Source of the DNA: Symbiodinium natans
Taxonomy: Eukaryota > Sar > Dinophyceae > Suessiales > Symbiodiniaceae
NCBI GenBank assembly: GCA_905221605.1
Contig: CAJNDS010002595.1
Location: forward strand, 221,218 to 285,217
Length of the DNA: 64,000 nucleotides
Direction: 5' to 3'
Below, piece after piece: positions 43,275-54,235 of this stretch. The notes under the pieces are model-generated. The model saw nothing but the letters and a program-made list of their open reading frames with translations. It did not search any database and was not told the origin of the DNA. A program made the translations under genes and the position numbers. Numbering within the stretch: the first letter of the stretch is position 1; each line of letters starts with the position of its first letter.

Positions 43275-44349
43275 CCACAAGGGGCATGAACAGCGAGAGT
43301 TTCTTCTTCTTGTTGGACTGTTTCACCTCTCTGGCCCTGCCTTCCAGAAAACCACAGATTTCGGGGCCAATCTCCAGAAAATCGAACTCCAAGGATCGCA
43401 CGTGCCTGATGTCCGACCAACGGTTCCTGCTGAAGATCTGAAACAGGAATACTCCTGCTGCAAATCGATCGACAATGTGGAGCTCAGCGTTCCAAACACA
43501 CTCTTCCAGAAACCTAACTTCAAGCACTGTTAGGTCCCGGGCTTGATGTGTGGGCTCGTGCTCGCCTGCCACTCGGTCGGCCAAGCCTTGGACCCTGGGG
43601 GAGATGGAATTCTCCACATCTGGAATGGAAAGCACAAATTTCACAAACTTCAACGCTTGTACCACGCTCTGAGGTGCCAGCTTGCCCTTTTTCCTGTGGG
43701 ATATCTCTCTGCAGAACTTGTACACCGCTTCCTCTGATGGGAGAAGGGGTTCCTCCACAGAGGTCCCTTGCACATCGGCCTGTTTTTGAAGCCAACGAAA
43801 CAATCTCAACAAGGTTGATGCACGCTTCTGGATTGTGTGTGGTGATTTCGATCCAAACATGTCACGAAGGGACAACATCTTCTCCTCTTCGTCCAATTCC
43901 TGTAATGTTTTGGCAAAAGTGGTGGACGGGGAGGCCTCGAACAGCTGTTTCCACATCTGCATGTTCTTCAACCACATGCCTGCAACAGCCTCCTCAAAAG
44001 GCTCATCTTTCTTTTTGCACTTGATCACTTTGCTGAAAACATTGGCTCCCGGTGAGGAGCTGAAGACACCTGCGATTGGCGTCTTGTCTTTGTCTTGCAA
44101 AACGCTGGGACCTGGTGTAGACGATAGTTCGGCTTCATCCACATTGACAAGAACCTTGGGCTCTGGCCAGTCCAGTGACACCACTGGTCTAGGTGCGAAG
44201 ATGTCCCTGAAAATTCCTTGTTCCCAGGGGAGTTGCACATTCGGTGGTCCTGCGGAAATCAGGACCTGAGCAACACGATGCTGGTTAACTTCTTGGCCTT
44301 CCGACTCGCTGTCAGAAGGCACCTCCGATGCTCTTAGGTGACCAGCCAT
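43275..44349 (-). pseudogene. Element 1 tyrosine recombinase, 5' part (split by element 2)
   Basis: Probable start at 44349 (MAGHLRASEVPSDSESEG). An acidic N-terminal tail is followed by the DNA-binding domain (GSKSPHTIQKRASTLLRLF, PSEEAVYKFCREISHRKK) and the first part of the catalytic domain, with FQIFSRNRWSDIRHV as the box I Arg region. The frame reads LSLFMPLVA up to the insertion point and then enters repeat A of element 2. The remainder of the protein is at 30138-31211. The two halves join in frame, which shows that the gene was intact when element 2 arrived, apart from the later or earlier slip near 31,110. Confidence 0.85.
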
Positions 44350-44534
44350 CTGGGGCTTGAACCAAAACTGACCCAAAACTCTCGATACCCGCATGAAAAG
44401 AAACATGTGAGGGAGACAAAATTTCTGTTGCAAACATGATGACAAAGCGAAAGTTCACTCGCCCTGTCAGAACGGGACACTCTTTTATGGCTCCCGACGA
44501 GCTTATATCGAGGCTCAGTGTTTCGGCTCTTGGC

Positions 44535-45765
44535 TCAGATTGGCCAGGCTACGGATACGGCCCTCAAAACTGCACAGGTGGGACTCAAAAGCAGGTGGTC
44601 CCCTGACCGCGCGCTGCCTGCATCTCGGCAAGCAGCATTCAGTGCCGGCATGCCCCCCTCCACCTGGGGCGTATTCTCCTGCAGGAGCCCTTCCATCGAG
44701 AAGATGACGTCCCTTCCTTTGGCTCTTGCAGCCACCTTGGAGATTGAGGCTTTGATACCTTCAAAGCCGGAGTCGTTGCAGACCCCTCGGCCGCTGAATC
44801 CGTACGACGGGAAGTCGCCGTCCGTGAAGTCTCCCGGGGTTATCTCCCCATACTCGCCCACACCCATGGCTGCTGTCCACGGCAAGCCGTGGGACATTGT
44901 CATCGTGTAGCGGTGGTTTGCGGGCTCCAGGAAGGATGGCCCTGTCAGCTTTGTGCGAAAGCACAGCACTTTCTGCCCTGGCACTGCGAACATGATCGCA
45001 TCGAAGTCCCCTTTAATGTCCAGCGGCCTGGAGTTCTGCTTGAACCGCGCGAACAAGCATGCACAGCGCTCGACAATCGGCTGCGGCACCTCGGTGGGAT
45101 TCTTGTACTTCCTCCTCCGTCGCCTCCGCAACGTTGAATGCAGAGTCGGGCCTCTCAGGCGGCCCCTGCTGCCGGGCGCCAAAAATCCCAGCCATAGCTG
45201 GGTCGAGGAGAATCTCCGGCTCCTCCTCCTTGGGGGCAGCCCCTCGCCCATACTGCTCCTTAGCCGGCTTTTGCTCAGGCTTGGGCCACTTGTTCCAGCC
45301 TTTAGGCTTGTCCCACTTCTCACGCCGATTCCCTCCAGAGCCCTGCCACGAGCTGCTGGAGCCGTAGTTCTTAGAATGCCCATGAAGACTGCTGGCTCTT
45401 CCATGGGGTGGACTGTTCTTGCCACCGGGAGGAGTCCTTCCAGAAGCTGCCTCAGCTCCCTTCTGAGCAGGAAGGGATGCCTGGGTCTGTGGGCCAGACG
45501 CCACGCCGAAGACCGCAGTCGGCACTTGGCACCAGTGAAATCCTGGCTGCGGAGCTGGCATGCTAGGGCTCCCAACAATTGGGGTCCCCGGCTGGGTCTC
45601 TGGAGACCTTTCTCGACGCCCCCTTGGGCTGCGTGACCTAGACGCCCTTCGGCGCCTGTCTCTGCGTCATGAGCGACGGCTGTCGCTGCTGCTTCTGTTC
45701 CTCCTGCGGCCCCTGGAGGCAGAGCCTTGTGACTCACCGCCCGGAAAGAAGGGCCACGGAAACAT
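44535..45765 (-). pseudogene. Element 1 ORF1, Arg/Ser-rich (in-frame TGA and one frame slip)
   Basis: From the ATG at 45765 (MFPWPFFPGGESQGSASRGR) the frame enters an Arg/Ser domain (RSSSDSRRS, TGA at 45667-45669, then RRDRRRRASRSRSPRGRR). It continues as a Pro/Gly/Lys-rich stretch (KWDKPKGWNKWPKPEQKP). Near 45,115 the better reading moves to another frame (KYKNPTEVPQPIVERC) that runs to 44535 and looks like a folded domain (FDAIMFAVPGQKVLCF, TMTMSHGLPWTAAMG). The RS domain suggests RNA or nuclear-speckle binding. It is the element's first gene. I do not recognise the C-terminal domain. Confidence 0.5.
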
Positions 45766-47066
45766 CTGGGCTTACGCCTCTTTTCTTTGCCCCCTGGCTT
45801 TTGTTTCCTCTCAGAGCCTTTGCTACCCTTTTTTTCTCTCTTTTTTTTGTTGAGCCGAGAGAAATTCAGGTTTGGGATAGTAAACTCAGACGTCAGCACG
45901 TCTTTCCCTTGAAATGTGCAATTAAGTGCTGAGTCGATAGCAGCTTGCAATCTTTCTGTTTTCAAGCTCTCGAGAGAACCTCTCGTCTCTACTAGACGAC
46001 TGATCGGTGCCCTTGCACCTCTTGCCGGCCCTTGCCGGATTTGGCTGTCGTCACGGCCTGAAAGAATGGGCTGCCCTTGCAGCGATGTATGAAGCACACT
46101 CATTGTGTGCATTGAATATTGGCCCTTGCCATCTTCAGCTGCCCTTGCAGCAAAACTATTTGAGTTGCCCTTGCAACAAATCTCAACGAGCTGACCCTTC
46201 AGCCGATCTTTGACCACGACTGCCTTAGCAGCTTGATCTCTCTTGAGCTGCCCTTGCAGCGTTCTTGGAACTGCCCATGCATTATAATTCTCCCCGAAGA
46301 CTTTTCACTTCGAAGGACACCACCTGAAGTGCAGCAGTGTTCACTTGACAATGTGGTTCTATCTGCAAAGGTCCAACACAAACTAACATGCTTCAAAAAC
46401 ACAAACCACGCAGCAGACTCCAGAGACAGTGCAAATGCAAGCACTGATTGCTCATACCTTCCGTGCCTTAGCGTCTAGGACCTGTTGTCAGGGCAGGACG
46501 GACACGCTGCTGAACCTTTTGCTTGGCCATCGGCTAACGAGGAGGGCACTCCAGGTCCCCACATCAAGATGCCTGGACGGGGCGTGAACTGCGCAAGCTG
46601 ATTCCTGATTCTGCTGCAGGAGAAACGTATAGACAAGGTTGCTTCTACACCCAGGCCAAAGCTTCTAAACTTGGTTCCCTGCAAGATAAAATATCTTGAC
46701 CTGACATGTACAACTCTCGCAGTCGACGAGAACAGCTACCAGCTGCAGCAAGTTCTGAAACCTAAGACACTAGCTCGTCTCCAGGAATCTACCTGCACTC
46801 CAGCAAACTTCAAGCGACAGCAATGCACAGCAACCAACGCACTCACAAAGTCTCCAAGATAGACCTGGAGAAAAGAATCCTTAAATTGCGTCCTGGCTCA
46901 GACTACAACAACGCACCATGCTCCAAGAAAGCTCAAGAACAAGAAGGCAACTCGGCTTTCAAAACCAAGCTTAAAATGTAAGCTCCAAACGCCATCGACC
47001 TTCTGTGAGGCTCCCACTCCCCCCACCAGGCCGTAGGATGCTAATCCCCCAGCACACTTGGCTGAA
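45766..47066 (-). promoter_or_regulatory. Element 1 5' leader with a hairpin array
   Basis: About 1.3 kb between repeat A and ORF1, without a credible gene. Between 46,006 and 46,260 it holds nine short hairpins (stems of 4-5 bp) at 46006-46019, 46025-46038, 46070-46083, 46120-46131, 46138-46151, 46164-46177, 46190-46203, 46220-46231 and 46247-46260. In the sense strand the loop is AAGG in seven of them. Stem sequences differ but remain complementary (GGTGC/GCACC, CCGGC/GCCGG, GCTGC/GCAGC, GTTGC/GCAAC, GCTGA/TCAGC). Such an array in a leader could bind Gag or guide packaging; that role is inference. Confidence 0.7.
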
Positions 47067-47218
47067 GGCAGAAAAATTTTCCCGGACCCTCTCCACGAGG
47101 GTTGTGGCTGAGAGGGCTGTGGCCTCTCTTCGTCTGAGCCGAAAAACTTTCTCATTCGTAGAATTCGAAAATTTTTCTCCGGAAAATAAAGGTTTGTACT
47201 TACAGCACGATTACCTTA
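47067..47218 (-). repeat. Element 1 repeat A, 5' terminal copy
   Basis: 152 bp matching 23126-23277. Its outer end (gattacctta) is followed by ACATT-type sequence. Confidence 0.9.
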
Positions 47219-48011
47219 CAGTACATTACATGACATTACTGTTGAAAACCATGGCTTCTACAGCCATCTTCCCACTCTAGAAACAAAACACTCACGGTCT
47301 ACTCTGTTCCTGCTCTCGCACTGGGGGCGGTGCTTAAGCCTCCAAGTCACCATGCAATCTTTCCATGACTCAGTCATGCTTTCATGGACTGCTAATGCTC
47401 CTACTTGGGATACTCGTGCACTATGTGACAATCGAACACCCCGCCTCAGAAAGTTCTTGCGGGTTTCGTGTTCTTCTTAAACTCGTAAAGTCGGAAAGGG
47501 CTTTCTGTAGAGTACTTGAAACTGCCAGGGACTTTCGTCTCCATTGCTTGGTCTTTTGCCTGGCTGTACTTCTGCCCTTGGTTCTTGGATCGAAAAACTG
47601 TACATGATCCTTTCTTGAAACTTCTGTACAACTACACGCTCTTCTCTACTTCTAGTTAGGCTCAGCTTATGAGCTCTTTGCCTCCAGGCCCGTAGGAGGG
47701 ATTCTCTCGCTCCTTACTTAGCCTACTGGAGCTTTTCTTGTTTCGGGCATCTTGTTTCTTTTCTTGGCTTTTGAGCTTCTTGGCTCTTCTGCCGCCTTGT
47801 AACCTTTCCTATGCCTTCTTATCCTGTGTGAAACTTCTTGAAACAATTACTGGACTTCTCTAGACATATTGGGATTCTAGATTGACCAGTTCTTGAATCT
47901 CCTCCGGTGATAACGCCCACCGGAAAACGAATTCTTTCTGTACTGAATCTTCAAGTCTTATGTGATTCTCTTGCTATGTACAAAATGTACAATGCTCTCA
48001 CTGCTTGACCT
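47219..48011. other. Flank between element 1 and the copia remnant
   Basis: No gene. It may include the 3' end of the copia element. I looked for a long terminal repeat shared with the 56.2-57.0 kb side and found none. The only shared word noticed is ctacttggga at 47,401, whose reverse complement occurs at 56,342. Confidence 0.4.
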
Positions 48012-49116
48012 TCACGACGCTTCTTTCCGTTTACTGCGTCTGCTGAAAGCAAGTCTCGTGGTAGTTCCCGCACTGGTCGTACCAACCTGCTTCTTGCCAC
48101 TGCTGGTTGTTCCAGCTCTGGTCTTGCTGCCAGCCCAGCCTTTGCCAGGGTTCGTCGGCTTCTTTCCTTTGCCCTTCTGGTTGCACTGGAACTGTTCTTG
48201 CTGTAGACGTTCGTGAACAAGCTTCTCCACTCTCTTCTGGTCTTGTTCTTCTTGCCATCGCTCCACTTCCTTCTCGTTATTCAACCAAACACAGTGCTTC
48301 TTGTAAATGTCCACCACGGCGTTCCAGGTCTCACGTCCCTTCACGGGCGTATTCTTGAGTTCTGGGGCTCCTTTCTTGTCTTCTCGGGCTGCTCTGTACT
48401 GCTGCGTCTTCTTGTTGAAGTGCCAAATGTACCCGAGGTGCGTGAATTCGGCTATGACCGAACTTCTGCCTGGTCCTGTGGGCTTCTCTCGTTCTCTTGT
48501 GGTCCTTGGGCTTCTTGGGGTTCTTTGGCAACACTTTCGGACGCTTCTTCTTCTTTCTCTTGACCTGCTACCATCTTCTCATTCTCCGGAATACCAAGCT
48601 TCTTCTCATACTCGTCGATCTTCTTGAGGTGGTAGCCAATCTTCTTGGCGTACCGGTCGAATCTTCTTTTGCTTCGTGCTGGAGCTTCTTGACTTCACTT
48701 TCCAGCCATGCAATCGTCGCTTCGTTCCTTTGGATCTGTCCTCTCAAATCTCTCTCTGCTTCTTTCAACTTCATCACTCTCTGGTTGTGGTCGTCCTTCT
48801 GGAACTCGTTCTCCTTGCGGTACTCGCTCAACCTTTCCGAAGCATACCTTGCCTTCTCTTGCTCAAACCATGCGTCTCTCTCCACGTAGTGCTTCTCTCT
48901 GTCTTCGTTCTCCTTCTGCCACGCCTTCGCTTGCTCCATTCTCTCTTCGACTTCTTTCTCTCGAACCATCGCTTCGTCGATCTTCTCCTCTGCTTCTTTC
49001 TCTGCCTTCAAGACAACGCTCTCTCTCTTCTTTAGGTCTGCTTCCTTCTTCTCAAGCTCAGACTCCTTCTTCTTCAGCTCTTCAAACTTCTCCTTCAGCT
49101 TTTCTTTCTTCTCCAA
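48012..49116 (-). pseudogene. Copia downstream ORF: coiled coil and basic tail
   Basis: Continues the coding sequence beyond the RNase H frame after a slip near 49,110. The first part (49116-48568) is an almost pure coiled coil (KFEELKKKESELEKKEADLK) of about 150 residues. After further slips, 48344-48012 encodes ETWNAVVDIYKKHCVWLNNE, EVERWQEEQDQKRVEK and a Lys/Gly-rich tail. The charged repeats and basic tail suggest a structural or RNA-binding protein. Not recognised as a known family. Confidence 0.45.
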
Positions 49117-50865
49117 TTCTTGAACTCGTCGTCGGTGAGGTCGTCGGCTTCTTGTACCTTGGCTGAGGCGCTTGAACGGCTCATCTTCTTCTCTGTCTCC
49201 TCATCTTCTACTTCTTCTCCTTCTTCATCTTCTTGCTTTTGGACTCGCTTCCTTCTGCGGCTCTGCGCAGACTTCTTTCCTCTCTTCTTCATCTGGTCTT
49301 CGCTTGACTCTTCGCCTTCGCTCTCCTCTTTGTCTTTCTTCACTGGAATCTGCTGCCACGCGTAGAACGCTGCAAACAACACCAAGACGATCACTAGGAC
49401 AAACTCAGTGATGCTCATGCTGCTTCCTTCTACAGCTTCTGTCTTTTGTTCTTCACTTTGAGGTGCTTGAGTGGTCTCTGCTGCTGAGGCAAAAACAAAC
49501 TGCACAACTGCATGACATGCGACTGCAAAACTTCTCATGCTGCTGCAAAGCATGCTTCCCACAACTGAGACTGCACGTGGTTCTCTGCTGTCGCTCTCTT
49601 CTTGTATCTTCTTCGCCTCTGAACTGCATGCCATAGCTGACAATGCCAAACTAATACCTCTTTTGCTTCTGAAAACTTTCTCCAATCTTCTGACCATCTC
49701 CTCCTTCTCAAATTCTTCTTGTTCTTCTTGACCTACTCTTCCTGAGGGTCCTTTCATGCGTAGTCGGTGAAGTAAAAACTTCACACGCTTTGCTGGCAAT
49801 GCTGTTGTTCCTATATCCGCAGTGTTTTCTTTCGCGGGAACTGCGTGTACCGTCAGTCTTCCTTCCTTGACTGCTGACTGCAACCATAGCAGTCTGATCT
49901 GTAGGTGCTTTATTCGCCCTACTCCTTGACGGTTTGTAATACCTCTACACGCACTGCTGTCAGTGAATGCTTTGAGGTTCACGGGCTCACCGGTTAAGAA
50001 CCGGATCGCGCAATGTAGCCCGAATGCTTCGCTCGCTGCTCCTGTCAACGCGAGGTACTCAGCTTCCGCTGATGATAGACTGATGCTTCTTTGGGTACGT
50101 GAGTAGGAATAAAAATACATTCCGTTGAGAAAGAATGTAGCGCAACTCACGCTCTTCCTTGTCTCCTTGTCACCAGCCCAATCGCTGTCGCTGAAAAATT
50201 CTAGGAGGTGCTCTCCTTCTTGTTCTGCTTTCTCCTCATCACTGCTGTTCTCGGGGTTGTAGTTCTTGAGGTTTCTTGGTCTGCTCAAAGCTGACGTTCC
50301 TTTTTCTGTCTTCTTGTAGGTGATACTGTAGTCGGCCGTTCCTTTGAGGTAGAGTGCAAGGTGCTCGAGCTCGCTCTTCTTGCGCTGTGTGGGCTTTGCC
50401 ATCTTCGTTGACAAATTCCTCGTCGCAAACTGAATGTCAGGTCTGTCCTGGGCAACATAGAGTAAAATGCCGACTGCTGACCTGTACTTCGTTGCTTCTT
50501 CTTCTGGAAGTTCTGGAGAAAAATCTGGTTCTTGAGATGCTGGAGTGCAAGGGCTATTCTTGCTCTTCCTCTTCTGCAGATTGAGGATCTCCACCAGTTT
50601 CTTGGAATACTTTCCATCGGAACAAATTCTCAGCTCGTGGTTCTCGAAGGAATACTTTCTCTTCAGGAATCTGACACTTCCTTCTGAATATCCTCTGTTG
50701 TACTCTTCTTCCGTCAAAAACGGACCTTCGATCTGAAGTTTGACTTTCTTCTCGAGGCTTCTTAGAATCGGCTCAACAGTCTTTTGCTTTTCCTGCCATC
50801 TGAAGATCATCAACATGCACAATGCAGATTGCTGCAACATACTTCTTTCCATTGCTGCTTGTGAA
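49095..50865 (-). pseudogene. Copia RT catalytic end, RNase H and membrane-helix extension
   Basis: Reading from the inversion border: FTSSNGKKYVAAICIVHVDDL, the copia RT catalytic motif (VDD), then a one-base slip near 50,780 into a 585-codon frame. That frame continues the RT (DRPDIQFATRNLS) and gives the copia RNase H: FSDSDWAGD, SLSSAEAEYLAL, FTDSSACRG and AKENTADIGT. Beyond RNase H the frame goes on for about 230 codons with a membrane helix (ITEFVLVIVLVLFAAFYAW, about 49,365-49,425) and a highly charged tail. Ordinary copia Pol proteins end soon after RNase H, so this extension is unusual. It may be an envelope-like or host-derived addition. Confidence 0.75.
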
Positions 50866-53128
50866 CCCCCTGATAGCCATCGGCAAATTGCTCCGAGCCG
50901 GTCGGCAACTCAAGAACGAAGAACAAGAAGGACTTACACTAACAGATGGTGAAGTTTGCATCCCTGTTCACTACCACAAGAACTCGTTGGCGGCGTACGC
51001 ATACGTTCAGACACCCTCAAAGATCTACAAGAAGATGTCGAACGATATCTGCGTGATCAGAACGATTGTTCAAGGAGCCATCGACAAGCAAGAACCTGGA
51101 CGGCACGATACAGACAGTTTGGTCATCGTGAAGCACTCCGAGAGACAGAAGAGATTTGAGAATCCATCGTTTGTGTACAGCGCGAGAAATTTCCCTTTCA
51201 GATGCACTCTGGTCAAAGAAGAAGAAGGCTGAAGAGTGATCGAAGTTTCGAAAAAGTACAACCAGAAGATGGATCCCTTTGAAGAGTTCGAAGGCGGGGA
51301 ATATGAGACCGTCACAGCGATTTCCACGAAACCCATTCCAATTTGGCTTTTGGGTACTCCTGTTTCGGCAGAAGAAAGAGCAGAACAAGAAAGCAACAGC
51401 AACGACTATTGGAGGATTGACAAAGGTGAATTGGTTCGGTACCACATGACACCGAGAACAGTCCTGTTCTACCCCATCGGCGTCAAGAAGTGTCCTATTG
51501 AATTTTCAGACATTGAAGAGGAGAGACACACGTATGGAGAATGCGTGTATGCAACAGAGACCTATGAGAAAGAAGACAATTGGTTCACAGACTTTTCCCC
51601 ACTTGAAGAACCGTTCCGTTTACCTTGGTGTGGACAGACAAGATTCAGAATCAAGCCAGAAGCGTTACCTCAAGAAGTACAACAAGAAGAACGTCATGTT
51701 CCACGACAACGAGAAGATGTTCCCATGGAAGAAGAACAACCTTTGGCAGTCCAAGCTGAGCACCCTGAAGCACTAGAAGTGGTTGAAGAAAGCTTTGTTC
51801 ATGAAGGCATCGAGTACAACTCCGAAAAGAGCAGTCTTCGTGAACTTCAAGCACTAGCCAGACTTTATGGTGCAAAGACCTCAGGAAGCAAGAAGCAGAT
51901 CCTGAAGAGACTGGCTGGCATTGTTCGAGAGGAAAGATTGGAAGTACAATTCCAAAAGAGCAGAGATGAGCATGATGCACAGATTGTTCCTGTGAGAATT
52001 CCAAAAGAACCTTCAGAAGAAGAACGAGAAGTTCACTCGTTGACACATTTGCCATTTCAACCTTGGTGCGAGCATTGTGTGGCGATGAAGAGCAGAGAAG
52101 ACCCTCACCGCTCAAGCGGGATGAAGCTCACATCGTCAGCAGACAGTGCAAAGCCTTGGTTATCCTTTGATTTCTGCTATACAGCAACCACAGGAAGTGA
52201 AGAATCACCAGCAGTGGCGTTGGTCCTCGTTGACAGCTGGACGAAGGCAGTTCTTGCAGTAGCAGCTGAAAGGAGAGGAGGTCCAGACAATGTACGTCAT
52301 CTTGCTGAAGCAATTGTTCACTTTTCGACGCAACTTGGTTACAGCAGTATTTGCTTGAAAGCAGATAACGCAGGAACTTGCAGAGCAGTCAAAGAAAAGG
52401 TACAAAAGATCAGAAGTGGTCTTGGTTTGAGCACCGTTTTGGCCGACAGCATCCCCTATGACCACGAGTCCAATGGAGCAGCTGAAAGAGCAATTCAGAC
52501 TGTCAGAAGACAAAGTAACACTCTCATGGATGAACTACGAGCACGAACAGAACTTTCATTACCTCATAGTCATCCCATGATGACTTGGTCATTCAGACAC
52601 GCGTGTTGGCTACTCAATCGATTTTCCAGATCGAGCAGTACAGGAAAGACAGCCTACGAAGTGATTCACGGTTACCCGTACAGCGGGAAGTTGCTAGCAT
52701 TTGGCAGCACCGTGATGGCGAAGAGGCTGAAGCACAACAAGAAAGGAGATCGACTCTGGAATGCCGGAGTATTTGTCGGTAAGACAGATCAAGACACCTG
52801 GTTGATAGCCCAGGTAGATGGCATCCATATCACAAGAAGTGCGCGAGCACTACCAGAACAATATGACCCAAGGAGAGTCAGCAACGTGAGTACGCACACC
52901 TGGCAGATCAAGCAATCCACGCTTGGTACAAGAGTTTTGCCAGAAAGCAAAAGAGCCAGAGCGAGACCTCAAGTCTTGCCTGCTATTGCTGAAGAAGAGC
53001 AACAGCGACTTGAAGATCAAAGAGAAGAAGAAGATGGACCTGGTGATGAAGCCGGTTCTGATGCCACGAGCAGTGAAGAAGAAGAGGAGGAAAAGAAGAG
53101 CAAAGCCACCTCCAGAGATGAGGAATAA
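50864..53128 (+). pseudogene. Copia protease end and integrase (in inverted block)
   Basis: Starts with the end of the protease region (NPLIAIGKLLRAG), then a linker (YHMTPRTVLFYP). From about 52,030 comes the integrase: a zinc-binding HLPFQPWCEHCVA, then the catalytic core with LSFDFCYTATTG (first Asp), CLKADNAGTC (second Asp) and NGAAERAIQTVRR (Glu). The C-terminal part (NAGVFVGKTDQDTW) and an acidic tail follow. One slip or stop separates the protease end from the main frame near 51,233, and a TAA at 53126 separates it from the RT. The domain is otherwise complete and of the Ty1/copia type. Confidence 0.8.
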
Positions 53129-54235
53129 GAGAGAGGCCACATGAGTGAAGCAGAGCTTTTGGAAGATCGAGAACAACCAGATCAAGAAGAATCAAAGAAA
53201 AGATCCCTTTCAGTCGGAGATGACACTATGCTTTCCGACATGGCGGAAGCTATGAAAGCAGCGAAAGTTCCGAAAGAAGTTTCAGCAGAAGCATTGAGAT
53301 CGAGTTCGGTGAAGCATCCAACAGAATTTGAAGAAGTTGGTTCCCCAAGCAAGATTCCACGACACCGTCCTGAAGTTCCAAGATTTCAGCGTGGAAGTAT
53401 CAACAGAGCAGAAGTATTTTCCAACATGCCTCATGATGATGAAGTGTTCGAAGAAGAAGAGTTTTGGACATTTTCAGAGGATGAAGAAGAACCTGAAGTT
53501 GAGCCAGAGAAAAAGAAAGAAGCTACAAAGGTTCCACCATCGTTTTTCGATGAAGAAACAGGACCACCAGAAGTTGATCCTGAATTTCTCCAAGAACTTG
53601 ATGATGAAGCTACAGAGAAAGAGATCAGAAGACTCACAAAGATGGAAGTCATCGAGCTTGTTGCTACAGAAGAGGAAGAAAGCACAAGCAGAATTCCGTT
53701 TGCAGATACAGTCAAAGAGAAGTTCAAGTGGTTGACAACGAAGCTAGTAAAAGATTGGCGATTTCGAGAAAATACGGATTTTGTGCCAGATGGAAAGCTC
53801 AAGAATGGCACTGGACAACGTTGTTGGCAGAGACGCGCGCGGCTAGTTGCGCGCGAATACAAAACAGAAGGAAAAAGAGAGGACGTCTTTAGTCCTGCGA
53901 CGAGCCCAGGAATCACAAAGCTCATACCCATCCTAGCACTGATCAACAGTTGGTCAATCTACTCGTTGGACGTGAAGGATGCATTCCTTCAAGTACCTCA
54001 AAGAACGAGTTGTTTATGCAAAGTACCAGAAGAAGGAGCTCATGTAGTCAGAGAAATGACAAAAGAAGAAAGAGAAGAAGCAGGAAGTCTCAGCAGTTTT
54101 TCCAGTTGGTGTTGGAAGCTAAGGAGAGTTCTCCCTGGTCAGCGTGACGCATCGAGTCTGTGGTCAGACTAACTCCTGACTGGTGAAGGTTTCGAGAGGA
54201 GCACTGGAAACCCCGCGCTTTACAGACCCCCACTG
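53129..54235 (+). pseudogene. Copia RT, first half (in inverted block)
   Basis: In frame with the integrase after a single TAA. An acidic linker leads to the copia RT hallmark RRARLVAREYKTEGKREDVF, SPATSP, then YSLDVKDAFLQVPQ (motif A Asp) and WKLRRVLPGQRDAS. A TAA at 54173 interrupts the frame, and the text then continues LLTGEGFERSTGNPALYRPP to the inversion border. The catalytic VDD half is at 50,865 and below on the other strand. Confidence 0.8.

Larger units (their letters stand above)
22656..47218 (-). mobile_element. Element 1: DIRS/PAT-like tyrosine-recombinase retroelement
   Basis: The element reads on the minus strand. A 152-bp repeat A occurs at its start (47067-47218) and again near its end (23126-23277), where it abuts a 175-bp repeat B (23278-23452). 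A second B forms the very end (22656-22830). By eye the copies of each repeat are identical. This A ... B-A ... B order is the split-direct-repeat layout of PAT-type DIRS elements, which integrate as circles by a tyrosine recombinase. The genes run ORF1, recombinase, Gag, then methyltransferase-like, RT and RNase H. Without its two later insertions (12,063 and 1,749 bp) the element would be about 10.75 kb. The flanks are continuous ACATT pentamers with no clear target duplication. Confidence 0.8.
50864..54235 (+). other. Inverted block of the copia element
   Basis: About 3.37 kb that reads opposite to the rest of the element. Both borders carry the same short sequence in opposite orientation (gtgaac at 50,861 and at 54,235), consistent with inversion at short inverted homologies. 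After the flip, both broken proteins resume in frame. Confidence 0.8.

Noticed and set aside
44535-46217. The 560-codon frame as a single intact gene
   Set aside because: Its middle third is Arg/Leu-rich nonsense, and the better protein there lies in another frame (RS domain and KWDKPKGWNKW). Only the ends of this frame look real.
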